DNA of 64,000 nt from Erythrocercus mccallii. Its lineage: Eukaryota; Chordata; Aves; Passeriformes; Dicruridae. Position numbers and translations under genes: made by a program. The notes below the pieces were generated by a model. That model did not search any database and was not told where the DNA came from. It was given only the letters and a program-made list of their open reading frames with translations. Below, in pieces: positions 32,381 to 44,346 of this stretch; within the stretch, counting starts at the first letter, position 1, and the number at the start of each line of letters is the position of its first letter. The stretch is taken from contig VZRG01001518.1 of assembly GCA_013397435.1 (NCBI GenBank), positions 62,001-126,000 on the forward strand, written 5' to 3'.

Positions 32381-35300
32381 TTTTTTTGGGATGACACTTC
32401 AGAAACAAGCACTGATACTCGAGTTTTTAGTGCTGTAGTCAGCCTGTAATACTAAGCAGACCCAGTACAGCAGAGGAAAAATACTGACCACTGTCTTGTT
32501 AGGGGAAAAAAAAATCCTGAGTTCATGGGGGTTCAGTATATTCCCCTGCAGTCAGATACAGCTTTATAAGAAAATGGATATTTGTTTTCCCCAGATTAAG
32601 TCCCAAGTATGTTCAGAGATCTGAACCAAATGTAGTGTTTCCTACAAGTCACGTTATGAGTGTTCTCCATATTCAAATGTTGGATAATCTCCTTAGATTA
32701 TCTTTAAAAAGTGTTTGAGGATACAGATTGTAAAGTAATCTTAGTTTAAGGTCTGGGGTGCTTAACAATTGAGAATTGTCTTCAGTATGTCAATATCATT
32801 AGGAAAAAGCCCAGGCTATTCTAAATAGTTTTTCCATTATAATTTCCACTCTCTATTTAGAGGCTTAATAGGAGTTTTATTGTTTATGTGGCATGAAAGA
32901 CTTTGGTCCATAAGAGCAGGAAATGACAGAAAAAAAAATGTTTACTACCTGTTACACCCCTCTGTTCCAATGGGAAAATAAAAGTAAGAACAAAATTTTG
33001 TTTTTTCCCCCTTCATTTTCCTCTTTGTCAGAGGGAATGTGTTTGTTTCAGTGGAAATTGATTGGAGAAGTTCCTTTTGTGCTTCAGCTTGTGAAGTACA
33101 CGGGTCCATCTGGAAAGACTAGATTTCTTTCACTTTGGAAAAAATGCAGCAGTCAAAAAAAGAATCTATCATTCTTGAGGTAAATATAAGGTGTTTAGTG
33201 ATTGGTGGCTCAGGTGATTACATGAGGGCAGGGGAAAAATAGGATGCTGAAAAGTGGGGGAATAGGGTTCTGCCAAAGAAAGGAGCAACGGCCTTACTCA
33301 TTGGGGAATAGTCTAAACTGTTGGCTCTGCAGCAGTTCTGGGGGTCCTGCAGGCAGTCACAGTGGTAACAGAGGCTGTCTTGGCATCTTATAATGGCTGA
33401 TCAAGTCTGAGAGAAGAAAATAATTTTCTGTATTTTTGAGCTGTTCACCAGTGAGTGCTCTGCTGGTGTTACAGGAAACTCCTAATAGCTGATGCTGTCA
33501 GGAATGCTCCCCTGCCCGCCTCCCCCATTACACACTTGAGTTGCTCCTGTGCTGGCAGCCAGCAGTCCTGGCAACAACGCCAAAGACGAAGCTAGAAAGA
33601 TGAGTGTTTAAGGAATCTGTAAGATGTATGTCAGGAAAAGATTCCTTTAGCTAGAAGCTGGTATCTAGCTGGTATCCTTTAGCTAGAAGCTGGTGGTGGA
33701 GTTACATCTTTTTGTATTGGATAAAGTGGCATTTGATTGGGTCCTCAGAAGACCACAGATCTCCTTCACTGCAAGAAGTGGGTGTTGTAGGAAACTCAAG
33801 ATAATTCTTGTAAATTCTAATTCTTGTAAATCTCTCAGTTTCTTTCCATGCTCCTAAACACAGGGTTTGCAATCCCTAATGGGGCATGAGGACTCCTCAC
33901 TGGAGTAGCTTTACTTGGCACTGTGGTAAGACATTCTGGTGCCTTGAGCTGTAACACAACTTAATTTTGGCACAAACTGCCCTGCAGTTTGTGGAGGAGG
34001 GCTCCTCTTGTATATGCTGAGTTTGGAGCTTTTTATTCTTCTAGTACTAATAGCAAGATCATATCTTTACCTTGGAGCACCAGGGGTAAATGCATGGTAT
34101 ATTGCTTTATACTGATTTTTTTTTTTAATAACTGCATTAACCTCTTTAGCTACCTGAAGTATTTTTAGCTTTCATCCAAATCAGCTGGGCATGGAACTAG
34201 GAGGTTACTGAGACATAAGGTGCTGCTCTAGTGTTCTAGCTTTCTCTGCAGTTAAGCAGACCATGTTTCATACTTGGTTGCTTGATGGTTTCTAATCAGG
34301 AGAATCAGAAACTTGTCCTGATTCAAGTACTGACTTACACTGTATAATTGAAACAACTGACCTTTTAGATGTTAGTATACAGTGCTTACACTTTGACTGA
34401 ACTAACTACCTCTGAATTGAGCTTTGAAGTAATGCTTTCTGGTCTTTGTCAGCTCGGTTGGACCTCTGACAGCAGTTGAGAAAGTCAAAAAGAGGACTGG
34501 CTTTGTTTCCTCTGACCTCCTGAAGCTTTTTGTCTCTTCCATACTTCGACTTGGTCAGCTGAGGACTTTATTTGGAGTTTGTAAAAAAAGAGGATTAGGT
34601 TTTTTGAGATGTCTGGAAAATGCTGTTGGACTTGGTTCAGCCTTAAGGTTGCCCAAAAGCTTGGGCTGGATCTAGGCGAGTGTGTTACCAGCAAGACAGC
34701 TCTTTGCATGAAGAAGTGGTGGTGTTTTGGATAACGTTTAAGCTTTCAGCTTGATCCGGAGTGCACAGATATATGGTCTCCCCTGCAGCCAGATGGATCT
34801 GCTCTTCATCTGTAGCATCAGCCTTTATTAGTGGCAACTCTGACTTGGGATGCAGAGGTGTTAACAAACAAACCTCTTACAAACCCTTTCTCAGGTGCTG
34901 CCTGAAACAGCTTGACTTTTCACCCAAGGTGACAGTTTTCCTTTAAAGCTCCAGTTCCAGATTCAGGTAGTTACTTATGGATCTCAGATTAGATAAAAAA
35001 AACTAAATAAATATTTGACTGAGATTTTTCAATGTCTTTGTTGGAAGCATACAGCTTTTTAGGAGCTTTCGGACAGTAGGTCATAAAAAATTTGTATTTC
35101 CCAAATTTCAGAGAGGTAAGTCCACCAAATCCCTGGATGTGTTGTAAGAATCTTATGGCTGATCTTCTAAGTACCTGCACCTGGCAGAGGTTTGGGCTCG
35201 TATTTTTTTTCATCTCTGAGGCGACAGGTAAATATTGTCTCTGTTTAGTTCATTTATTTTTTCCTCCCTAGTAAAGTTTTTTGTGAGATGTTCTTTGGTG

Positions 35301-35476
35301 CAGTTCTGTGTCAATCCACCAGATGACACTTGATGCTTAAGGATGAAAACATAAGTGGTCCTGCATGAAAAATTCCATATTCCTATGTTGATTTAGGAAA
35401 AAATTCAGAACAGCTTATTTCCAAAATGTTTTCATATGGTACTTGTAAAATTTGAGATGTGTGTACAAATGATACT
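32381..35476. other. Non-coding DNA
   Basis: No gene is supported. A short duplication lies at 33644-33694. Small frames at 32923-33183 (+), 34485-34867 (-) and 34989-35213 (-) show no domain. A CTCF-like word, CCACCAGATGACAC, lies at 35316-35329, but it misses one core base. Confidence 0.55.
33644..33694. repeat. Direct 19-bp repeat, period 32
   Basis: CCTTTAGCTAGAAGCTGGT occurs at 33644-33662 and exactly again at 33676-33694. The spacer between them repeats CTAGCTGGTATC, so this is a recent local tandem duplication. Confidence 0.9.
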
Positions 35477-35603
35477 CCCCATCCCTGGCAGTGACCAAGG
35501 CCAGGCTGGGCAGGGTTTGGAGCAACCAGGGATGGTGGAAGGTGTCTCTGCCCATGGCAGGGGATGGGATGAGATGAGCTTTGTGAGCCCTTCCATGATT
35601 CTA
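35477..35603 (+). mobile_element. CR1 LINE, 3' end fragment
   Basis: CCCCATCCCTGGCAGTG, AAGGCCAGGCTGGGCAGGG, GGAGCAACC, CTGCCCATGGCAGGGG and the truncated tail CCCTTCCATGATTCTA identify a degraded CR1 3' end. Confidence 0.88.
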
Positions 35604-38119
35604 CACTCTTGTTTAATAAGAGGTTACTGGTAGGAGCAAAGACCCTCAGAAGGATGTTTTCTTACCCTGTTAAACTCATCAGAAGGTGAGTAGTTTTGAT
35701 ATCCATTTGTGTGGTGGAGCCCGGGTGCCTTTGCAGGTATTTCACAATATTGACAGCAATTACAAACCCTCCAAGCTGGGATGAAAGAGTTTACAGGCCA
35801 TGGTATGCATTTGTCATGTTCTTTGCTGCCCTCCCCTTACCATCTGTTCCCCAAATCCTTTATTTTTCACTTTCACTCTTTTTTCACAACTTTTCTTATA
35901 GTGTTCATGGTCAACTCCTTTGTTCCACTTCAGTTTTGTCTCAAAACCCCATAAAAGCATTAGACCAAAACCATAAAGCAGTAACTGAAACAAACTGAGC
36001 TTTTAAACTGTGTTCAAAAGAGATTTGAAATTATACAAGGGGGGGTTTATGCATCCTTAATTAGAGGCAAAGCTAAGTGAGCATGACAGATTTATTGATG
36101 ATAAACTCAGTCCTGTTTAAACATCTGTTGGACCTCAACTTAATAAGTGACAGCAGATTATTGCTGCCTCAGATGCAGTTCCTGGGTGCCTGTGGCACTC
36201 TGGAGGAGCTGCCTTGTGGTGTGTTTGCAGGATGAGTCCCAGCAATCCTATCTGCTGTGCAAGGTTTACTACAAGTGTCCAGAAAATTATCCTTCTCAAA
36301 ATTCTCTTTGTTTCACTAAAAAAAAAAAAGGAATAAATCCATAGTATTCTCAAGGTGTACTACAAAAAGGGGCAAAAGATGCAGAAAAAAAATTTTCTTT
36401 TGGATTAAAGAGGATCTGAACAGCTCCTGAAGGCAGGCAGAAAACTGCAAAGTTCCAAGGGCAACAAAATATTTACCTTAATATGAACGTGAAATTACTT
36501 GTGTGGAAAACTGTGTTTTACAGGTCGGGGAAGAACGGAGTGGGACACCGATCACAGGGTGGTTTTGTGCGGTTCTGTTTTAGTGCTGTTGGCATTAACT
36601 GAGGCCATGGGTGGTTTGACTCCATTTACACTCATTTTGTCACTGTGGGAAACTTGGGAATTTCTTGAAAGTGGTGTTCTGCCTTTTCTATCTTCACTTG
36701 TGCCCTACTTTTTTTCCTGTAGTCCAACAAGTCCAAGTTTTGCGTTGTTTCATAACCAATACAGTAGTTTCCACTTTTTTCATACAGAGATCCTCATTTT
36801 TCATATTCATTTAACAACATGGAAGGATGTTTCCTTGAGAAAATGTGGGGGTTTTTGAGCCAAGAGTGCATTGTCTAAAGGATGTCATTAGTATGGAGGG
36901 AACAAACGATAACTAGCCCAAATCCAAACCTCTTGGCAGCAAGCTACAACAAAGAGGTTTTTGGATTGTCTTGTGCCAAACATTTAAGCCTGTGTGAGAG
37001 GCTGTGCTTAAAAGAACAACATTGAAACCAGAAGCCCTGGGTGCCATAAAATAGGCAAGTTAGTGCAAGACTAGTGCATTGTAACCTTGTTCCTCAAGTC
37101 AGGGTGCAATTTCATGGCTATTTGAAAAACCAAAGGACAAAAGTAAATCCTCCTTCTGCAGGTACTGAGCTAGTTCTGGGTCCAGAGCAACTCAGGCCAG
37201 GCTCTAGTCTCAGAGCAACGCTTTCCGAATTGCCATGCTCAGCGCCCAAAATAGCAGCTGGCAAAATTCAAAGAACTGGCTCTCGATTTGTAGTTCTTTG
37301 TCTGGGTCTTTTCAGCAAAAACCTGCAAAACCTCAGCTGGGAGGTGTTTGAATGTCTGTAATTGATATATCGTTTCATGTGGAAATGTTGCTTCATTAAG
37401 TACTTTGGGATTTTTGGGGGGTTTTGAAAAACACCTTTTGTATAATAAGATTATTATTAAGCCTGATTAGTTATGATTGAACACATTCCAAAATCCAAGG
37501 GTTCTAAAAACTACAGGCTTGAGTTGATTTGAATTTTGTATTGGCACCGATTTTAGATCAATGCAATACTGAAATTAGTAGGATTTTGTTGGTTAGGGTT
37601 TTTTATTTTTAAATTTGTATCTATCAAGCTTTAACATTTCCTTTGGTGTGGAGCGAGATGCATGGATTTGCCATGTCAAGCAAGCGGGCTGCTGCTGGTT
37701 CCTGGCAAGGAAACAAGGGCCATTGTACCTGGTAGAGAAATGAGCAACTGAGTGAATTGTAATCTTTTTCTTTACAGCAAAGGATAAATTGAAAGGCAAA
37801 ATTAAACAAAAAGACTTTTGCTTTGTTTTTCATGAAAGCATGCATATGTACAGCTAATTGCAAAAGCTGCAGAGTAAAGCTTTGAACGTTAAAGCTTTTT
37901 TTATAAATCAGAAGTAGAGCAATAGTCCGTGTGAAAATTGCTGATATAATCACAGGCTCTTTGTTACTGTGCAAAGTTTTGGAAAGTAATTTGTCTTAAC
38001 ACCATTTTTGGTGTTTCTGAATTAATATGGAAACTAAGTAAGAGAAAGAAGACCTCTGGTGGTGTAATTGGATGTTTAAGAAGAGGAAAGCAGTGTAGCA
38101 TTCTGCCTGTTCCAGCAGA
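35604..38119. other. Non-coding DNA
   Basis: No gene is recognised. A GTTTGCAG acceptor-like site precedes an open frame at about 36230 (DESQQSYLLCKVYYKC), but no donor follows and the segment ends in an A-run. Frames at 36499-36858 and 37074-37361 (+) are unrecognised. Confidence 0.5.
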
Positions 38120-38640
38120 ATGGAGCTGGGCATTGATGAGGCTGTTTCAGATTCTGGGTTCAGTTTTGGGCCCCTCGTGATAAGAAAGACCTTGAGGGTT
38201 TGGAGTGTGTCCAGGAGAGAGAACAGAGCTGGGGAAGGGTCTGGAGCACCAAGAGTGGCTGAGGGAGCTGGGGAGGCTCAGCCTGGAGCAAAGGAGGCTC
38301 AGGGGAGACTTTGTCTCTCTCCATAACTCCCTGACAGGAGGGGACAGCCCGAGGGGGCTGATGATCTGCTGGGAACAAGGGACAGGACAACAGGAAATTA
38401 CCTCTTCCCCACCAGGGAAGATTTAGATTGGCTATTAGGGAAAAGTTCCTCCACTGAAAGTGAAGCACTGGACAGGCTGCCCAGGGTAGTGGTGGAGTCA
38501 CCATCCCTGGAAGTATTCAAAAAATGTTGCTGTGGGACTTAAGAACATGGTTTAATGGTGAACATGATGGTGCTGGGTTGGCAGTTGGACTTGATGCCCT
38601 TCCAGGTCTTTTCCAGCCTTAATGATTCTATGATTCTATT
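38120..38640 (+). mobile_element. CR1 LINE, about 520-bp 3' part
   Basis: This is the longest CR1 copy in the window. It includes the end of the reverse-transcriptase ORF region (GTTCAGTTTTGGGCCCCTC, TGTCCAGGAGAGAG), GCTCAGCCTGGAG, AGGCTCAGGGGAGAC, the GGCTGCCCAGGG block, and the 3' tail ATGATTCTATGATTCTATT. The reading frame is broken, so it is an inactive, 5'-truncated copy. Confidence 0.93.
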
Positions 38641-41600
38641 GCAGGGTTCTGTCATCTTTAGTCATGAAAAATAGATGTTAATTCAATGAAACCTTCCACT
38701 TTTTTTTTTTGTCTTGTCAATCCAAGACTCTTCTACTTGTGGCAGACAAAATCTTTGATCTATTAAACCTTGTATGGCAGCAGTGGGATGACCCTGTTTC
38801 AGCGTGCCATGAAGAGAATTTATTTTCTTTGAAAAACTTGAGGTTTTGCTTGGAAGAGCTGATTTAAACCTGGCATCTTTCAAATACACTTACTGCTCAG
38901 TGCGACTGAATCTATATGGGATAATACTCTGGTTTTTTTACTGCTTCTTGCATGAAATGCTTTTACAATACTAACTTCTCTGCATGGTGTCAGTCTCTGT
39001 GTGCTTCTTCGCTTCTTTTTCCTGCAGAATTGCACATTCTGTTTGCAGTGGGCTATGACTAATGTACAGATTTGCTTTCTGTAGTTCCAGTGATGTTCAG
39101 CCAGCATTTTAGTAGGGGATTCCCACAAGAATTCCCCTGCCTCTCCCATGTGGAGGAGTTGTGTGCAGCAAGAATACATGTACTTCGGTTATTTACTTTG
39201 TGGGGTGGGAGAACAAAGGCTCCTATTGACTTCTTTTTGTTTGAAACAATACTACCAGCTCACTAACTGGTGCTGAAGGGAGTTAGCCCTGTCCCAGGAG
39301 CTGGGTAGGAGTCCATGCTACAGTTCTCCTGCTGTGCTGTGAAACCTTGGCAACACTTACCATTTTTTAAAAATTTTCTTTCATTTTCAAGCATCCTTTG
39401 TTTGAACTGTGAACAAAGCCTGTTTTTAGTAAGTATTTGTGCAGTGCCTATCTTGATGGGCTCTGCTTTCCTTTGGGACTGTTGGGTGCCTTTGTAGGAA
39501 TAATAAAATTAGAACTAGCCACTGGTCCAACAAGCTACTATCGAAGTGCTCTCACCAAGAGCAAGCCCTGGTGTTCCACATCCCTGAGCTTCCAAAAAAC
39601 TGTGAAATCCCAGGAAATGCAGACAGCACGTTGCCTACATTATACATACACACGTATTCAGCTAATTGCAGAGATTCATTCCCTTCACTGATGACTTCAG
39701 AATGTCACGGACCTGGGCACAGTGTGCTGCTCTTGTGCACTGTCTGCTATGGGAGCAGTGATAGGGATTTTGGGAAGAAAATTGTCCAGTGATGTTAATT
39801 GCAGATAGATTGATATTCGTATTTTCCTTAATGAGATGATACATAAAATTATTCATGAACAATTACTGTAACACTAGCAAACTATGTCTCCTTAAGTTTG
39901 AAGTTATTAAAGGAGGTGGTTGTCAAGGTGTATATGTGTACATACATATGTATGATGTATGAATGCATAAATACATATATTAAAAATTAAGAATTATATG
40001 TAAAAAATTAAAAAATAATTGGCCTGGCTCATGCTCTTGCTAAAGCAGTGTTATGCACCATTCAGAGCCTACAACTGGTTCCCCTTGTACAAAGACTACC
40101 TTTGTTTTTTGGGTGAAGTCATGGTCTATTTTAAACCTGGTATTTTAATAATGAAGTTCACTGGAAACTCAAGGAAATGAGACTGAGGTTTTGCCCTGAT
40201 ACAAACCAAACTGGAACTTGCAAAGTCAACTGTGAATAAATGTGTGCATCATAGTTTATGATTTCAGCTTTCGAGTTTTGTTATTTTCTAAGTATTTTGG
40301 AAGAAATACACAGCTCCCAGCAGTGACCTCATACAAATATGTTCTATTTACTTTCAAAGCACTTTCTGACAATGAAAATAAAATGAAAGAGGGAAAAGGC
40401 ACTTCACACCTTTCATATTTGTTTCTGATAGATTTCACTGACTTGAACTTCCAGCTCCCCCTGTTCCCCAGTTCATGCTGGCTCCATTCTGGGTTTTCTC
40501 CTGGTGTGGTTCCAGAAGAGAACACTCTGGGGACACATAGCTTGGGGATGAAACTCAAAAGTGTTTGTGCTTAAAGGAATAGTCAGCACTGCCTGTCTGT
40601 TGTTGGTGATGATAATAGTAATTATAACCTATTATTAGTACAGTGAAATTTAATACACTTATTGAACATGCGGTATGAAATGGCTGGATCAAAGGTCTCT
40701 AAAGATGCAGTCATCTAGCTTTATTAAGGAGTATTTTTTTTGTTTTAGTAGAAAAATTACCCAATTTAAGTGGATTAAGTTATTTGAGTGTTTAACCTTT
40801 TTGTGCCACCGTTTAAACCATGCAAGTGATTTAAACCTCTTTCTTTATTTTTACTGCAGGTCTTAATGGGGGGAGTTTCCAAAATAAGTTTCAAAAATTT
40901 GTATGACCAGGACAAAAATTTCTGTTTAGTTTGTTTAAGACTAAAAGAACAAAGATGCTGAGCTCTTAAAGGAATATATTTTGCCAGCAGAGATGATTGA
41001 CAGGAGAGCTACTTGCATATTCTCAAAAGCTATTTGATTTTCAAAAGTTTCTCTTGCAATAGAACAGTGATAAAACCCACTTGCTGTTTTAATGCCTCTA
41101 AGGTAGTTCCTAGTGGATTGGAATGATCAAGTTTTAAAGTTGCAGTGTCCCTGTAGTGATACAAAAGTACCCTGAATGTTCTGTCTTCCTAACCAGTTAG
41201 GTCTACACAGGAGAAAATTGTAAAAACACATATTGCAAACCACAGAGTGTCCCCAGATGTAATGGGGACCTCTATAAATCACAATTCCATGGGCTGGTGT
41301 TCCACTTCACCTTCAGTGGTGTTATTTGGGAACTGGATAACATGATGCACTTGAGCAGCTGTCAGACAGATTAGTAATTGTATATATTTATGTTGGTTAT
41401 TTAGAAGATATTACTCCATTCAAAAAAAACAACTCTTTTGCTTGCTCCACTGTGTCTTGAGTGATTCATTGCATCTTAGGGTTTTTAAAATTTATTTTTG
41501 GTGCATGCAACTACTGATAGTATGAATATACAGCAACACAAGTGTCTGCATCAGGTATCAGTGTTGCAGTTAGGCAAGCTGACTGTTCCTTTGTTTCATT

Positions 41601-44140
41601 GGTGGATGAATGTAGTTGTCAGAATATAAAATATAGGGTAAAGAAATGATAGATATCAATTTGTTCCCTGTTTTGCTGGGTGCATGATTTGAAGTGGTAG
41701 TTTGTCCTTAACAATGTCTTCTTTTTGTTTTTGTTTTTTTGGTAATTTTATATGTGTTCTTCCAATAAGAGGTTATCAGTCATCTAAAAGCTACCACCAA
41801 CCATGAGATTAACTCTTCATTTCTTTGCACATGCAGAGTTCTGATAAAAAGCTTCAAGAAGATTACAGAAGGATCACATAATAATTAATAGCCAGTCATT
41901 GGTCAGTTTTGTTCTATTTATTTTTTTGCAATAGAAGACTGAAGTCTGGTTTTCCCCTCAGCTTTGCACATCTGATACCTTGCCTTGTTACTAGGAGATG
42001 AGGTATGATTTGTATGATGTGTATGCCCCTCTCCTGGAGCACAGTGGTTTTAGCCATATAATCACAGGAATGTTGGCTGGTCAGCCTGTTGCTATTTAGC
42101 TGTTAGAAAGTCTAAAACAGTGATGCTTTTTTGCTTATTCAGGGAAGCTTCAAAGAAATCTTCTGGTTGCCCTTTCCAAGCATGCTTGAATATGTACGAT
42201 TTTTGTATACATATAGAAATAAATATATTCTTAACTTTTAATAATCAATATATGCCCTCCCTGCAATTTCTTGGCCTTCTGCTCAGCCTCACTGTTTACC
42301 TTTGTCTCTCCCTGGCAGCTGCCTTTTAAAGAAAAGAATACTCAATCTGAGCTGCTCCCTGGTCTTGTTGAGCTTCCCTGGTAGTTGATGGTGTGGCTTT
42401 TAATCTGGTTTCCTGAGTAAGTGAGATTTATGCATTGTGCTTTCTGTCGCTTCTTGCTCCTGAGGCTCATTTCAGAGTGGTCAATGAAAAGGGTAAGGAG
42501 CTATTCAATATTTTTTTTTCTTTTTCCTTTCTGTTTTTCCAAAATTTATTAGCCAGATAGACTGGTCCCTGGAGAGGAGGCAAGTGGGCAGAAGCACCAG
42601 GATGGCAGCTGCCAGCTAGCCTGTGGACATATGAGTTCCTCCAGACCAGCCCCATCCTGCACTGGTTGGTGCCTGCTGGAGCTGGGAGGGGGGCACAGTG
42701 GAAAGCTGGCATGGTGGGAGGGGATGTGGCTAGAAACATGTAAGGCCCTGCCAGGTGAGCCCTGCAGAGCTGCTCCCTGGTTTTGGGTTGCTCTGGTTTC
42801 TGGCTGTTTGGATTTTTAAGCCATTTCAGTGCATTGCTTGTGTGTAGCAGCTAGTGTTTTATAGCACTTTGCCTTGTTTGCATTGGCAGATTTAATTCTG
42901 CTCTTCCTTGACTTTGTGTACGAAGTGAGATTTTGCTGTGAGTGAAATTTTGCTGTTGGTGGTTAAAAAGACATGATGGCAAAGCCACCTGTAGGAACTT
43001 GGGAAAGCATGGAGGGTTGTACTGTGTGATCTGGGTCACGTGTGATCAGCAAAACTGACTTTTATTGTGATATCATAAAATCAGATTTGTGTTTAATTTG
43101 TATTAGGGTTTTTGATTTGTGGCTTTGTAAAGAAATGTTGAACTTGTATTTGGCTGAGGAGGAACACGGGTGGAAATATGTGTTGCACTGTTCACTCTCT
43201 GCTTCCCAGGGAGATGGACCTTCCCTCAGGTCCAGGAGGAGTTTCTCAGCTCCTGGGCCAGCAGAGTGTCTTCTAGGGATTTTATATGTGTAAATGTAAC
43301 GTATTAGTTCATCTTACTGCTGTGACGCATTGCAAAAACCATGTATTCATACTTTTCTTTTTCTGTCTTAATTCAGATTGGGGCACAAATTGCTGCAAGT
43401 GAGAGAGGAGCCAGAAAGGCACTTGGCCTAGGTTACTTCTCCCACCAGTTCTTCCCTGGTCCCACTTGGGTAGAGGATAGCAGCCACTTCTCTCAGGGCA
43501 CTGGGACCTCGGTGGTGTCTCCTTTTCTCTGACTTGGGACTGGAGAGATGAGGGAGCCCCAGGGAGAGGGCAGCTGCGTGGGGGCTGGCTGGAACAGCTG
43601 CGGAGCAGCCAGCACTGAGATTTTCAAAAGAAACTCCAAAGCCTGACAGGTTTTTTCCAGCCTTGTGCCCAGCTGGCTTGTAACTGTTCTCACAGTGTCT
43701 CTATCCCAGCTTTGCTCTGTCCTTTTATATGATCCAACAAATTGCTTACCTCCTCTCTTTGTGGCTTCACTTTCTTAACATGTCCCTTGGAAATGATAAG
43801 TAAATAAATGGATTTTGGAGTGGATCACCTTTAGCTGCTGTGCTTGCAAATCAAAGTGGTCTTTGTGTTGGTGTGGGCTTCTTGGTGTCCTCTACAGAGA
43901 GGCTGAGGAGGTAGAAGGACTGGCCAGTGTGCCAAGGTAGAGCTCTCCGTTAATTAACTATTGTTAAAAATCTTTTTCTATGTGTCCAGAGACAGTGTTT
44001 TGAGAATTTTTTGATGTGCAAAATTAAATTGCATTGGTAATAATCAGTGGCAAACTGATGACTGAAATATTGGATGTGAGTATTGCACTTTGGTTGGAGC
44101 ATTGTGTTAATGTCACTGTAGTGAGCAGCTCTTACCTCCT
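38641..44140. other. Non-coding DNA
   Basis: No gene is recognised. An AT-rich, TA/TG-step stretch occurs at about 39930-40020. A GC-richer patch lies at 42560-42790. Open frames (40242-40574 +, 42467-42739 -, 43042-43293 +) have no domain that I know and no convincing splice frame. Confidence 0.55.
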
Positions 44141-44346
44141 TCTGAGGTTGGAAAAGACCTCCAAGATCATCAAGTCCAACCTTTGACTGAATCCTGTGGT
44201 GGCCACTTAACCATGTCACCAAACGCCTTGTCTGCTCATTTTTTGAACACTTCCAGGGACAGTGACTCCACTACTGCTCTGGTTAGCCTAATGTTCTAAT
44301 GTTTAACCATTCTGTTTCAATGAAAGAATTGTTCTTAATATCCCAA
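44141..44346 (-). mobile_element. CR1 LINE, 3' part, antisense copy
   Basis: Read on the + strand it is the complement of CR1: TGAGGTTGGAAAAGACCTCC, AAGATCATCAAGTCCAACC, then CTTCCAGGGACAGTGACTCC and TTCTTAATATCCCA. It is the only CR1 in the window in this orientation, and its terminal octamers are lost. Confidence 0.9.

Noticed and set aside
35316..35329. CTCF-like word CCACCAGATGACAC.
   Set aside because: It misses the central GG of the core motif, and a single imperfect 14-mer is not evidence of an insulator.
36229..36344. Open frame after GTTTGCAG reading DESQQSYLLCKVYYKC..
   Set aside because: It has a plausible acceptor but no donor, and it runs into an A-run. No homology was recognised.
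37681..37740. Segment reading QGNKG, examined as IPPK exon 2 (GEGNKS motif).
   Set aside because: Only four residues agree, flanking codons do not match, and there are no splice sites in the right places.
38120..38426. Open frames of 68-114 codons at 38.1-38.5 kb.
   Set aside because: They lie wholly inside a degraded CR1 element and are remnants or shadows of its sequence.
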